Assembly: GCA_012845835.1 (NCBI GenBank)
Contig: JABAKD010000011.1
Coordinates: 6,262,381-6,326,380 of the forward strand
DNA from: Undaria pinnatifida
Lineage: Eukaryota > Sar > Phaeophyceae > Laminariales > Alariaceae
DNA: 64,000 bases
Reading direction: 5' to 3'
A program made the translations under genes and the position numbers. The notes under the pieces were generated by a model. That model saw nothing but the letters and a program-made list of their open reading frames with translations, did not search any database and had not been told where the DNA came from. This document shows positions 21,581 to 31,440 of this stretch, one piece after another. Each line of letters begins with the position of its first letter. Positions within the stretch are counted from its first letter, which is position 1.

Positions 21581-21846
21581 GATTCTACGATAGCCACTTT
21601 CCCCCCAACACCAGCGACTTTCTCGAACGACCGTTTCATGGCTGCTCGACGCCAGGAAGGGATGCCATGAAGAACACTTCTCCGCGTGTAATTCCTTGGT
21701 TGCAAAAGGACTACTACTACTATCGAACCATGGCATTGGGGTGGAAAGGGACACTGTATTTCAGGAGATACACGGTCGGGAGCTGGTTTCAAAACCGGCG
21801 ATTGCGTTAAAAAAGAAAAGTTTGAGGGGGGGGGGCTGCGTGTGCA
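21581..21846 (-). mobile_element. MITE-B copy 5, inside the RT pseudogene
   Basis: Opposite orientation to copy 4 and 730 bp away. Left end GATTCTACGATAGCCACTTT, right part AAACCGGCGATTGCGTTAAA then a G run. RT-element sequence lies on both sides. Confidence 0.85.
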
Positions 21847-22240
21847 CAGGTTACAAACCAGCTCTGAGGGAGCGCCTGGCCGCGAGGGAAATGGGAGAGG
21901 AAGAAGCAGGAGGACTGCGGCCAATGACTGGGGGCGGGTGGAATGTTGTTGAGAGGATAATTGGGTACACTCTATATCGGCAGTAGTATCTGAGAATAAA
22001 ATATGTGTGGGGGAAGGGAACATTGGGAAATGGTTTGACCGTCGTGTGTAGCCAAATGAAAATATGTGGGGGAAGGGTAACGAGGAAACACCTGGTACAA
22101 GTAGTAGTTGAGTAGTTGGCGCTGAGGATCTCGTGGGAGAGACGATACACTCGTATACTGCTTTTTATATGGAAGAGGATATTCGATTTGCATCGGAACG
22201 GCATCTACCTGCGATGCTTTATATACAAGAAGTAGTGTTG

Positions 22241-22494
22241 GAGGGCAAAAATAATATTAGTAATAATAATGTAGTACCGCAAACACGTACTACGTATATA
22301 TAGTCTAGTATCTTACAAAAATAAAAATACAAACACTCTCCATCCAGCTGTGAAATAGATCGAAGTTTTTTTTTAGTATCTTGATATTACGCTGTAGATA
22401 GATACAAATAAACAAAACTGTTACACCAGGTATTTTTTAATTTTAATTATTATTATCATTGTTTATTTATTCCTATTTTTTGCTCGTCCCTTCT
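22241..22494. repeat. AT-rich spacer with a Rep-1 fragment
   Basis: A weak Rep-1 head (AAAATACAAACACTC then CCAGCTGTGAAATAGATCG) lies at about 22318-22370. The rest is AT-rich without a gene. Confidence 0.4.
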
Positions 22495-22690
22495 TCTGTG
22501 TTATTCCTCGAACTTTTTTTGTCTCATTCTCCCTCTCTCTCCCTGGACGTATCTCAGATAGATCCAGTAGGGTCACATAGCAGGCGCTTCTCCCCCCCTC
22601 CCCGCTACGGTACGCGCCTTCGTTTTGTCGCGAGAAGACTTCAGCCCCGAGGTCTTTCTTCCCCCGTCAACTCGCGTCAAATAAATCAGA
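22495..22690 (-). repeat. Fam-E dispersed repeat
   Basis: TCCTCGAACTTTTTTTGTCT, CGCTACGGTACGCGCCTTCG, TCGCGAGAAGACTTC and TCAACTCGCGTCAAAT match reverse copies at 38335 and plus copies at 27825 and 37320. At 37320 the unit runs straight into the RT-element 3' tail, so Fam-E may be part of that element. Confidence 0.65.
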
Positions 22691-23002
22691 TACATGTATG
22701 ATATACCAGGTATACAATACCATGTAAATGCACAGGGTGTGTATATATGCACATATATACGGACGGGTGCAAAAACCACGTGAATGTGAAGACCACATAC
22801 TATACTAGTCTACATACATACCAGGTACCAGGTATATGCCTGTACAGGTAGGTACACGTCCCCACAGAAACTAAAAACCGTATGATAGCCGGGACAGCAA
22901 AATTGACCTTTCTTTGTTGTTTTTCAAGGAAATGGCGTTTCTTCTTGTTTTTGGAGTTAGATGAGCTGGATCGTCTGGAAACTTCGTCAATAAGACAAAA
23001 GC
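22691..23002. other. Unassigned, rich in ACCAGGTA words
   Basis: ACCAGGTA occurs at about 22707, 22818 and 22825 in short order. No gene seen. Confidence 0.35.
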
Positions 23003-23074
23003 GCGCTGATAGCTCAGGGGTAGAGCAATTGATTGCAGCTCAATAGGTCACCAGTTCAAATCTGGTTCAGCGCT
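23003..23074 (+). tRNA. tRNA-Cys (anticodon GCA)
   Basis: A complete 72-nt cloverleaf. The 7-bp acceptor stem GCGCTGA/TCAGCGC is perfect. The D arm is GCTC/GAGC with an AGGGGTA loop. The anticodon stem ATTGA/TCAAT holds the loop TTGCAGC, so the anticodon is GCA. The variable loop is 5 nt. The T arm ACCAG/CTGGT has loop TTCAAAT. The discriminator is T. There is no intron and no encoded CCA. The internal A box (TAGCTCAGGGGTAGAG) and B box (AGTTCAAATCT) are present, and a T run at 23074-23079 should terminate Pol III. An identical gene lies at 27418. Confidence 0.95.
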
Positions 23075-23159
23075 TTTTTGCCCCAATGAATGCCCCACCG
23101 CCGCCACCTGGGCAGCGCTTGCTGTAAAGTGCTGGCGCTATTATCAATATAGCTTGCCG

Positions 23160-23900
23160 CATATATTGTAAAAGTAAAAATACACTCCAGCTGTGAGATC
23201 GAAGATTTCGTCGAAACTCATCTTTGCAAGCTGTGTGTGATACTCCGATCGCGCGTGTTACTGGGTGTGTGTCCTCATTAAGGATATCGGTCGGCGACTC
23301 CCTTTGAAACTACAATTTCAATGTAGCTTGTACCAACGGTCAACAGGTTGATGTTAATCCATCTGTGCACACATAAAATATAAAACCCGTTTTTGAGGAG
23401 GACAAAATCCGACAGCTGTGTGTGGAAGCAAAGGCATCAGTTTATCAAGTATATCCTGCAAGTCGTGTAACCGGTGAGGGGAGGGCGGAGATGTTTTAAG
23501 GCGTGGAGGCCGGGGGAGGAGGGGGGGGGGGGGGGGGGGGGTAGTAGAGGGGTGGGGCAACTCAATCTGCGCAGCAGCTATAAACCCTCGGAGGGGAAAA
23601 ATCTGACGGTTGTAGGTGGAACGCATCAGTTAATCATATACTTCGTATGTATATCCTGTAAATCGTACAGGCGGGGGTGAGGAGAGGGGGGGGGGTATTC
23701 GAAAGAGGGGGGGGGGGGGATTTCTAACCGCTTTAGATCGCATAAATGCGTAACCGGTAGGAACTTACTTTCGTCTACACATGGTGCTAGGTCTAGGCGA
23801 TGGTGTGGGTGGTGAGAAAGGAGGGGGCGTTTGGGGGGGGGGGAGGGGTTATTAGAGCTGCTGCATGGATGGCTAGAAAGGTAATGAGAAAATGTGTGAA
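23160..23900 (+). repeat. Rep-1 plus G-module block, copy A
   Basis: Rep-1 (23160-23350) leads into a series of short modules, each ending in a G run (23519-23541, 23683-23693, 23707-23720, 23834-23848). The modules share ACTATAAA-like, GACAAAATC(T/C)GACAG, ATCAGTTTATCA and TATATCCTG(C/T)AA(A/G)TCGT words. The order is the same as in block B at 24963, but diverged. Confidence 0.75.
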
Positions 23901-24271
23901 AACGAGAGCAACCTTCATTCAGATATAAAAAAAATGAGGCGCGCTGCTCCTTTTTTTTTTTTTTTCCCGTTTTCCGTTTAGGTACGACGACGGGTTTCAA
24001 TAATAGTTTTATTACAATGTATAAACTTGTTACATAACTATTATTTTATTTTCGCTCTCAGACCGGCAATACAGACAGCGTATTGGCGTCGTTCCGGCAT
24101 AAATCGAATACCCTTTTCCAGAAAGCAGTGTGCTACTTGTATATTTGGCGTCTCCCCTATGACGCCCTCTCTGCCGAAAAAAATTCCCCTTTCCGTTCCC
24201 CACATCTTTTCGTTTACTACTACTACTACTACCGATGTACTGTAGTCTATCCTATAACGACCGACACCCTT
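23901..24271. other. Unassigned
   Basis: A T run at 23950-23965 and a short TAC array at 24217-24233. No supported gene. Confidence 0.35.
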
Positions 24272-24294
24272 TGTTATAAGGCTTAGTTTGGGTA
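24272..24294 (-). mobile_element. TRIM LTR tip fragment
   Basis: TGTTATAAGGCTTAGTTTGG and three more bases match the outer end of the TRIM LTR at 38750 exactly. The rest of the LTR is absent. Confidence 0.6.
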
Positions 24295-24297
24295 GCT

Positions 24298-24425
24298 TTA
24301 TGAGGACACGCACCCAGTAACAGGCGCGATCGAAGTATCGCACACAAAGCTCTTGAAAAGATGAGAGAGTCTCGACGAAATCTTCGATCTCACTGAGCTG
24401 TGATGGGCAGAGTGTAATATTATTG
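24298..24425 (-). repeat. Rep-1 dispersed repeat, reverse, diverged
   Basis: TATGAGGACACGCACCCAGT, GATCGAAGTATCGCACACA and CTCGACGAAATCTTCGATCT are the reverse of the Rep-1 head and middle. Confidence 0.75.
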
Positions 24426-24591
24426 TCTACAGTAATGATCCCCTTTTCAACATTCCATCCCCATACATGTAACATTTTCACGCAGTTAATTTTAATGGTG
24501 TGATGTGATGCCTCTCTCGAGTATCAAATATAATGCATCACGCACAATAAAACATTACCTGACAACTTTAGGTACTGGGAGTTAACCCCTT

Positions 24592-24671
24592 TACAACTGG
24601 AAACCCGTTTTTGGGGACAAAATTACTTGGATTTAGTATAGGGAGGGGTTCGGGGGCTCTAAAAGGGTTGA
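24592..24671 (+). mobile_element. MITE-A copy
   Basis: TTAACCCCTTTACAACTGGA at the left, GGGGACAAAATTACTTGG in the middle, and CTCTAAAAGGGTTGAG at the right. About 80 bp, nearly identical to the copy at 39225. Confidence 0.85.
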
Positions 24672-24962
24672 GAAACTTTGGCTCTCTTCTCGATCTCGAC
24701 GTTTCTCGCGCGCGCGCAAAAAAAAAAAAAGAAACTCGCTCACGGGCTTTACAATAAAGAATACTGTTTTTTTTTTCGGTGCGCTGTGGACACGGCCTGC
24801 CTCGCGGTAAGAAAACGAGCCTGCGGTGAGAACAAGGGAGCTTTTTCTTTAGACTAACAAGAAGAGTGTGATATTTTAAGGAGCGTTGTTGTTCTGAACT
24901 ACTACTGCTTGTTGAACCTTTCTCGCGATAAAACAGAAGGCAACACCACGCCGTCCGTACCG
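24672..24962. other. Unassigned
   Basis: Contains CGCGCGCG and A and T runs. No gene or family recognised. Confidence 0.35.
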
Positions 24963-26640
24963 TATATATTATAAAAAATGAAAATACACTCCAGCTGTGA
25001 GATCGAAGATTTCGTCGAAACTCATCTTTGCAAGCTGTGTGTGATACTCCGATCGCGCGCATTACGAGTTGTGTGTCCTCATTTAAGGATATAGGTCGGC
25101 GACTCCCCTTACAACTACAGTGTAGCTATCAGGGTCAACAGGATGATTTTAGTCAGTCTGTGCGCGGAAACTATAAAACCCGTTTCTGAGGGGGACAAAA
25201 TCTGACAGCTGTGAAGGGAAATGTATCCTTTTATCAAGTGAATCTTGTAAGTCGAATAACCGGTGAGGGGGGTGGGGCGGAGTTTTGAAGGACGTGGGGG
25301 CCTGGTTTTGATCAAAAGCGAGCGGGTTTGGAGGGGGGGGGGGGGGGGAAAGGGGGGGAATTTGTGCATGTAAGCTATAAATCCTTTCGAGGGGATAAAT
25401 CTGACGGTTTTGGCACCAGTTTATTATTGGGGGCGGGGGGGGGGGGGGAGGGGCGTGTGGGGCAGCTCAATATGTGCCTGGAAACTATGCATTATTTTGA
25501 GGGGATAAATGTGACGGTGTGTGAAATAATACATCAGTTTATCATGTATATCCTGGGGTAAGTCGTACAATCAGTGAGTAAAGAGAGGGTGGAGTGTTCG
25601 AGGGGGTGGGGTTGGGATGGGTTGGGGGGGAGGTGGGGGGTGTGGGGGCGGGGGGGGGGCGGGGGGGGGAGGAAGGGCTTTAGGTGAGGGGTTTGTTATA
25701 CGTGTGGTGCTAGGTCTAGGCGATGGTGCGGGTGATGGGGAAGAAGGGGGCGTTCGAGGCGGGGGGGGGGGGGGAACACAGCGGCATGGATGGCTCTCGA
25801 AAGATAATGAGGTGATATCCTGTGCGTGAAGTGTTTATTAATGTGGCGGATTTCGATATTTGGTGGGGCGTTTGAGTAAGGGAGAGCAAGAGGGGGGGGG
25901 GGGGGGGGGGGGGGGGAGATTTTTTAGGAGGTTTAGGTCACAAATAATATTCAAATACACTTCGGCTGTGAGATCAAAGATATGTAGCAGCTTGTTATAC
26001 GCGTGGTGCTAGGTCTAGGCGATCGTGCAGGTGGTCGGAAAAGAGGGGGCGTTGGAGGGGGGGGGGGTTGGGGGGGTGGGGGGGGGGGAGGAAGGGCTTT
26101 AAGAGAGGGGTTTGTTATACGAGTGGTGCTAGGTCTAGGCGATGGTGCGGGTGATGGGGAAGAAGGGGGCGTTCGAGGCGGGGGGGGGGGGGGAACACAG
26201 CGGCATGGATGGCTCTCGAAAGATAATGAGGTGATATCCTGTGCGTGAAGTGTTTATTAATGTGCGGATTTCGATATTTGGTGGGGCGTTTGAGTAAGGG
26301 AGAGCAAGAGGGGGGGGGGGGGGGGGGATTTTTTAGGAGGTTTAGGTCACAAATAATATTTTAAACACACATCGGCTGTGAGATCAAAGATATGTAGCAG
26401 CTTGTTATACGCGTGGTGCTAGGTCTAGGCGATCGTGCAGGTGGTCGGAAAAGAGGGGGCGTTGGGGGGGGGGGGGGGGGGGGGGTTGGGGGGAAAATAA
26501 TTGAAAACTACGTCATGGATGGTCAGAAAGATAATGACGTGATATCAACTGCGTATAGGTGTTTATTACTCAGGCCGATTTTGATTGTGAGTGGGGCGTT
26601 TGGACAAACTAGGCGGAAGGGGGGGGGAATCGGGGGACGG
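24963..26640 (+). repeat. Rep-1 plus G-module block, copy B (longest)
   Basis: Rep-1 (24963-25143) is followed by at least eight modules of roughly 80-180 bp, each closed by a G run. The set GTGGTGCTAGGTCTAGGCGA / GGGGGCGTTCGAGGCGGGG / ATAATGAGGTGATATCCTG / TTTCGATATTTGGTGGGGCG / TTAGGAGGTTTAGGTCACAA occurs twice in tandem (25690-25980 and 26115-26395), and its first part occurs again at 26410. A Rep-1-like head (AATACACTTCGGCTGTGAG) is embedded at about 25952 and 26368. 24963-25980 matches block C (32304-33370) very closely. The GGGG frames are not genes. Confidence 0.85.
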
Positions 26641-26677
26641 AGGGGCGGGGGGGGAAGGGTTGGGGTTTTATATATGA

Positions 26678-26938
26678 CAGTGTTAGTGTTAGTGTTAGTG
26701 TTAGTGTTAGTGTTAGTGTTAGTGTTAGTGTTAGTGTTAGTGTTAGTGTTAGTGTTAGTGTTAGTGTTAGTGTTAGTGTTAGTGTTAGTGTTAGTGTTAG
26801 TGTTAGTGTTGGTGTTAGTGTTAGTGTTAGTGTTAGTGTTAGTGTTAGTGTTAGTGTTAGTGTTAGTGTTAGTGTTAGTGTCAGTGTTAGTGTTAGTGTT
26901 AGTGTTAATGTCAGTGTTAGTGTTAGTGTTAGTGTTAA
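26678..26938 (+). repeat. (TTAGTG)n hexamer array
   Basis: About 43 units of TTAGTG, with scattered single-base variants (TTGGTG, TCAGTG, TTAATG) mostly in the second half. The unit is one base from the TTAGGG telomere hexamer. Both strands are open because the unit has no stop in any frame used, which gives false VLVLVL and NTNTNT proteins. Confidence 0.95.
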
Positions 26939-27417
26939 GTGTATATAACACCGCCCCCTGGTATGAAAAAGATGCTGAGCCCCGGTTTCTTCCGAAAAAC
27001 CAACGCGGCACGAACAACACAACTGCTGACGCTGTGTGTGGCGGCTTTGTTTGGGAGGATGTCGTCCAGATTTTTCCACAGATAGACGTGTCGCTCGGCG
27101 TTTAGACTCTATCTACTGGTCGTCGAGAAATCGGTATACGAAACTCGTCCAAGGGTGTGCGCTATACACCGCCGTCATATATATATACGGTAGGTAGCAG
27201 TTGGGGGGGGGGGGAGGCGGGGCAGGGTAGGGGGGGGGGGGGGGCTGTTATGTGTTATGTGTGTCCCCGGGATTGAGTTTGCGAATCCGTGGGGGCTACG
27301 GATGGAGCCGGAGAAACAAAAAAAGGGGTGTGGACCGATATAATTGGACCGGGCAAAAAAAAATGTTGTTATTTTAGAACCATGAGAGTGTCGGCGTATA
27401 CCAAGCAGGGCAAAAGC
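26939..27417. other. Unassigned, with G runs
   Basis: G runs lie at 27202-27212 and 27230-27243. The frame through the hexamer array continues to 27105 (KNQRGTNNTTADAVCGGF) but has no family match. Confidence 0.3.
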
Positions 27418-27489
27418 GCGCTGATAGCTCAGGGGTAGAGCAATTGATTGCAGCTCAATAGGTCACCAGTTCAAATCTGGTTCAGCGCT
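27418..27489 (+). tRNA. tRNA-Cys (anticodon GCA), second copy
   Basis: Identical over all 72 nt to the gene at 23003, with the same orientation and the same upstream CAAAAGC. The T run at 27489-27496 should end Pol III transcription. Flanking sequence beyond the immediate CAAAAGC and T run differs, so it is not just part of a larger recent duplication. Confidence 0.95.
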
Positions 27490-27579
27490 TTTTTTTCCAC
27501 GATCGAGATGCCCGTTCCCTCCCCCTCCCCCCCCCCCATTACGTGGTCTGGTGTGTGTACAAGTACCTATTCTTTAAAT

Positions 27580-27762
27580 ATGCGCAGAATGCTTATTATG
27601 GGCTGCACCGAAATCGTCCTTGTTGACAAAAAATCCAAGGGATTCGTATATCTTCCAAAAGCAAAAACGCGCGATAGACCCGAAAAGTATCGTATGCAAC
27701 TTGCAAAGAAGATGAGAATCGACCCTCAAATTGAATTGATCGAACTCACAGAGCTCCGATGA
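27580..27762 (+). CDS. Small hypothetical protein, 60 aa
   Basis: An ATG frame encoding a basic protein with a run of mixed, non-repetitive sequence (EIVLVDKKSKGFVYLPKA, then RPEKYRMQLAKKMRIDPQ and IELIELTELR) ending in TGA. The composition (K/R/E/I/L) is unlike the simple-repeat frames around it, and a longer frame starts upstream at 27448 in the tRNA. I do not recognise a family. It lies 91 bp after tRNA-Cys copy 2. It could be a short gene, an exon, or an old fragment of a transposon or virus. Confidence 0.35.
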   Translation: MRRMLIMGCTEIVLVDKKSKGFVYLPKAKTRDRPEKYRMQLAKKMRIDPQIELIELTELR

Positions 27763-27824
27763 ATTTAAACCACTTAAAAGTATATATTTATTTACCAGAT
27801 GATACACACAGAAATTCGACGCGA

Positions 27825-28010
27825 GTTGACGAGGGAAGAAAAAATGCTGAGTTCTTCGCGCGGTAAAAGTGAAGGCACGTACCGTAGTGGTGAGCGGGGG
27901 GGGAGAAGGGCCGGCTATGTGGCCCCGGATCTGAAGTACTGCTGGGAGGGAGGGCGAGAGAGAGAGAGTGCGAGGATAAAACATGGGAGGAAGAAAAAAG
28001 AAAAGAAAAA
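27825..28010 (+). repeat. Fam-E dispersed repeat
   Basis: GACGAGGGAAGAAAAAATGC, GTAAAAGTGAAGGCACGTAC, ATGTGGCCCCGGATCTGA and GGGAGGGAGGGC match the copy at 37320 closely. Confidence 0.75.
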
Positions 28011-28926
28011 ATAAGGAGATAAGTTAAGGCATATATTGTAGGCACATATGGAGTAGTGTATGCACAAGTATATACATATATAATACCAGGTTAAAATTTG
28101 GTTCGGGTAAATAGTGAGAAAAATGTAAGTACATACCAAGTAGAATATGTGTTGGCGTTTTTGTTGCGGATGATCCAAAAATAACCAGTGAATTACTTGA
28201 CTACAGTATGCGTCGACGGTTGATGACTTGGCGCATTTTTTTCACAGCATACTGGGAGGCGGACAGCGGACTCCTTCCGGTCTCACTCATTCATCTCTTC
28301 TTGCATGTCTCGGTGGGGGGGGGTGGGGGGGGGGGCGTCATTACCCATTGCCCTGTTTTTTGTTTCCGGTGTAAAGAAAAAACTGGACTAAAATATGCAA
28401 GAGGGTCGTTGTTGGGTTTTTAATGTTACTTCCAAATAAATGTGGATACCAGGCCCTACCCCCTCCTACATCGTACCGCCTCGTTGTCACTGCGTAATCC
28501 TTCAAGACCATCCTCTGGCTCCTCGAGGGCACACTCCGAGGTGTTCCCTCACCGCTGATCCTCGAGCGCGCGGTTACGCACATGACCCCCACCTCGGTGT
28601 GTCTCCACACCTCCATAAAAGAAAGAGGTCAACCTGCTACGGTACTGCACAGTCCCGCACAAACGGGTTTTCTATTTTCGTCTTTAACGGTGCGCCAACA
28701 TGTTTTACACGGGGGGACGGCAGAATATCAGAGTTTATTATGATATCGTATACATATCTTGTACTACGCGCTAGACTACGTATAGACCTTGTGTTTTTAA
28801 TCAATGAATGGAATCGTTCTTCATATATATACCTAGTACTAGGTACATATAATATACCTGGTGTATTTTCCTCTAATAGAATGCAGAGTCAGAACCATAG
28901 CATCGACGAGCGAGAGGCACCTTGAT
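28011..28926. other. Unassigned
   Basis: Several long plus-strand frames overlap here (for example 28440-28925) but none has a motif, and they end in tRNA-like sequence. G runs lie at 28314-28336. Confidence 0.3.
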
Positions 28927-29007
28927 GCGTCACAGTGGAGCCAGGGGTAAAGCAACTGATTGTGCAGCAGGCCACCAGTCAGCCCACATCGGGTTCATCC
29001 AGCGCTT
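28927..29007 (+). pseudogene. tRNA-Cys-like sequence (pseudogene or SINE head)
   Basis: Aligns to the tRNA-Cys genes with insertions. It shares an A-box-like CAGGGGTAAAGCAACTGATTG, then GCAGC, then GGCCACCAGT, and the 3' end GGTTCATCCAGCGCTT. The acceptor 5' strand and T arm are broken, so it cannot fold as a tRNA. It may be an old tRNA copy or the head of a tRNA-Cys-derived SINE. Confidence 0.65.
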
Positions 29008-29079
29008 GTTGCTCGTCATCACGCCGAAGCGGGTGTCGGTGATGAAAGCCCGGCAGCTTCTCGCATTAACCCCCCTGTC

Positions 29080-29150
29080 CTGGTCTGTGAAAACCCGACG
29101 TGCTCCGTCCCGGCATCGTGGATGGCCATATATATGACTGCGGCTTTGTT
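29080..29150 (+). repeat. Fam-K repeat
   Basis: CTGTGAAAACCCGACGTGCT and CCGTCCCGGCAT match 2990-3025. It lies straight after the tRNA-like sequence. Confidence 0.65.
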
Positions 29151-29262
29151 GCATGAAACGTGTACCCCCTGTCCCCCCCCCCCTCCAATATGGAGGCGTC
29201 TCCGGTAGAAGAAGAGGAATGGTGCTCCGTCTCGAAAGGGATAATATTTGCGTGGTTATAAT

Positions 29263-29478
29263 ATGGTACCGGTACAATATACTGGAGTAACGTTTTTCAA
29301 AAACTCACCGATAAAGCCGACTATTGAAAGAGTGCATGACCCGGTTGTACGTGATAAGTATTGGTGGTTGTTCACTGAAGGAGTCTGGAAACGTATCGAA
29401 AGGGAAGGTCAAGCACCCGGGCATGATAGACTGCGGAGTGATGAGTGGGTACGTCTTTGTACGTTACATGGTTTTTAA
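29263..29478 (+). CDS. Small hypothetical protein, 71 aa
   Basis: An ATG frame with non-repetitive sequence (KYWWLFTEGVWKRIEREG, then HDRLRSDEWVRLCTLHGF) and a stop at 29476-29478. It is rich in W, R and E. No family is recognised. The region is free of poly-G and microsatellites, which makes chance somewhat less likely. It could be an exon or fossil. Confidence 0.3.
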   Translation: MVPVQYTGVTFFKNSPIKPTIERVHDPVVRDKYWWLFTEGVWKRIEREGQAPGHDRLRSDEWVRLCTLHGF

Positions 29479-30244
29479 GAATGAGCGATTGAATTGCAGA
29501 AGGTATACATGATTTATGGGAATGGCCACTTCGCCTGTCCCTCAAACTTTCATTTTTACAAAGTATCATAGAGGAATGAACAACCACCGTTTATGGGAAT
29601 AGATAGATATAAGAGTTGTGGAGAGGGGGGGGGGGGGGGGAGGGTATTTTCGTGGACAAGTGGAAACGTAGTCACGTAAGCATAGCCGTAGACATTGGAG
29701 TCTGAGAGTGTAATGCACCGTCGTACCTGAGTAAACAATGTGTGCGGGCATGTTGATTCGAGTTATTCGGAAAAGGTGTGTAGATTACGTATGCTACATT
29801 TGGATGTGTGTGGGTTGGGAAGCGGGTACATATGAGTGTGGAAGTGTGTATGGACTGTGCGTGTCGAGTACTGGGTATTTGTGGGTTGAAAAGAGGTTGT
29901 ATATAAGCATGGAAGTGTTCATTCTACGTACGTAGGTTACAACGTCTTTATTAAATAGGGTACCAAAGGCGTTACGATACATCTGAGGATTACAAAAACG
30001 TAATCACAAATAATATTGTTATGTATGGGTTATTTTGTCTTTTCTACGACGTCGATTGAGGAATGAAAATTATAACCAAGTTTCTCAATTATCCCAACGC
30101 AAAACATTCATTCATGACGTACACATCAAACACGCTACCTAGAACCGAAATATTTCAGGAAATGAACAACGCCGACAATCATGCCAAAACATGGTATGTC
30201 CACGGAAACAACGAACGTTACTGAGTCCAAATCACGCCTGAATG
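29479..30244. other. Unassigned
   Basis: A G run lies at 29627-29640. No supported gene or family. Confidence 0.35.
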
Positions 30245-30560
30245 CAAGGGCTAGTGGTCGTCGTCGTTTTTTGTTTTGTTTTTTTTCTCCCTCGCTTTCC
30301 CCCAAACGCCCCCCACATCGAAATCCGCCAGAGTAATAAACACTTCCACACACTGGATATCCCGCTTCTGAAATTCACCCCCTCCCACCCCCCCCCAACC
30401 CTTCCCTCACCAGATATTGGACTTTTTCAGGCTTCACTTGACAAACTGATGCATTACCTTCCACGAAATTCATAGTTTCCGTCCACAGACTGACTAACAT
30501 CACCCTGTTGACCCTGATAGCTACACTGTAGTTGCAAGTGGAGTCGCCGAAACCTCCCAA
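30245..30560 (-). repeat. G-module block, copy E, truncated
   Basis: Reverse of the block: a C-rich stretch, AAATCCGCCAGAGTAATAAA, TTCAGGCTTCACTTGACAAA, then the Rep-1 tail TGTTGACCCTGATAGCTACA and GGAGTCGCCGA. The Rep-1 head is missing. Confidence 0.7.
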
Positions 30561-30653
30561 AACCTCTCACAGCTCATCACATGTCACCCGCCAACATGAC
30601 GGGATACTCAATAAGCAGACTACCTATACATACAAAACGCTCCCTTGTCAAAT

Positions 30654-30722
30654 CCCCCCCCCCCCCCCCTCCCCCTTCCCCTCCCCCTCCCCCCCCCCCC
30701 CGCCCCTCCCCCCCCCCCCCCT
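30654..30722. repeat. C-run cluster
   Basis: Almost unbroken C and CT runs. Low-complexity, no gene. Confidence 0.9.
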
Positions 30723-31060
30723 TTTTCTTAAACCCTAGCCTCACTCCGTATTTCGATTCAACCCACACCGTGTAGCAAAATAATTAATACACACATAGTC
30801 AAACTATGAAGAGTAACGTATTATAAGTGTATTATGATACCGCTACAACCCATAGTTGTCAAGGCTGGTTATTGCATGTTTATTTTCAGGGATAAATAAG
30901 CATTTAACCATACTTGACAAACGCCGCGAGGGGGAACGTTGAAATTCCCAAACGTCCCTCGCAACTTCGCTTTTAGCCCCCCGAAGCAGTTTTCTCGGCG
31001 TACATAAATACGTTTTGCAGATATGTACAACAGCCCCCCCCCCCAACCACTGTAAACCAA
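30723..31060. other. Unassigned
   Basis: No supported gene. The minus frames carry no motif. Confidence 0.35.
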
Positions 31061-31440
31061 TATGTATTCGAAAACACGACTCTGATACAATACGATAACG
31101 AAGTCTAGAACATCAACCAAAACGTACACGGGTAGCAAAAACCACGCGGTTACAAAATAATATGTATTCGAAAACACCACCCTGATACAATACGATAACG
31201 AAACCTAGAACATCAACCAAAACGTACACGTGTAGCAAAAACTACGCGGTTACAATATAAATAATATGTATTCGAAAACACCACTCCGGAACAACACGAT
31301 AACGAAGTCTAGAACATAAACCAAAACATATACGTGTAGCATCAACAACGCGGAAAGCACCACTTTGAAACAATACGATAACGAAGTCTAGAATATATCA
31401 ACCAAAACATACGTGTAGCAAAAAACACGCGGACACACGA
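31061..31440 (+). repeat. About 100-bp minisatellite, four units
   Basis: Units start at 31061, 31161, 31264 and about 31355. Each reads TATGTATTCGAAAACACCAC, ACAATACGATAACGAAGTCT, AACATCAACCAAAACGTACA, then CGTGTAGCAAAAAC and GCGG. The last unit lacks its first 20 bases. Confidence 0.9.

Larger units (their letters stand above)
19200..22240 (+). pseudogene. Decayed reverse-transcriptase retroelement, split by two MITE-B insertions
   Basis: The sequence from about 19200 reads in shifting frames as an RT palm: FVAKCYGER, then VGVQQGHATGPAFFC (RT motif B, normally Q-G-x-x-x-G/S-P), then FAYLDDTSIG (the YxDD catalytic box as YLDD), then PTKTVALP. A 151-codon piece (19655-20110) with ARMLPR, QRTAYYIE and GGLGLSSTEARRMS is the thumb/C-terminal region. 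Later pieces continue through 20865-21580, and a tail LRERLAAREMGEEEAGGLRP lies at 21865-21935. Frameshifts and stops are frequent, so it is dead. MITE-B copies at 20591-20849 and 21581-21846 interrupt it. The 3' end (GGATATTCGATTTGCATCGG near 22170) recurs at about 37765. The type is probably a LINE-like RT, from the lack of an LTR nearby. An active relative could have supplied the enzyme that moved the SINEs. Confidence 0.8.

Noticed and set aside
25617-26248. Glycine-rich proteins repeated twice
   Set aside because: The frames come from poly-G runs in duplicated modules. G-run lengths differ between copies and would shift the frame.
26413-27105. A 230-aa protein (VLVLVL)
   Set aside because: Produced by the TTAGTG array and G runs. 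The opposite strand is equally open.
28440-28925. A 161-aa plus-strand gene
   Set aside because: No domain or motif, and it ends at a tRNA-derived repeat. Chance frame is more likely.
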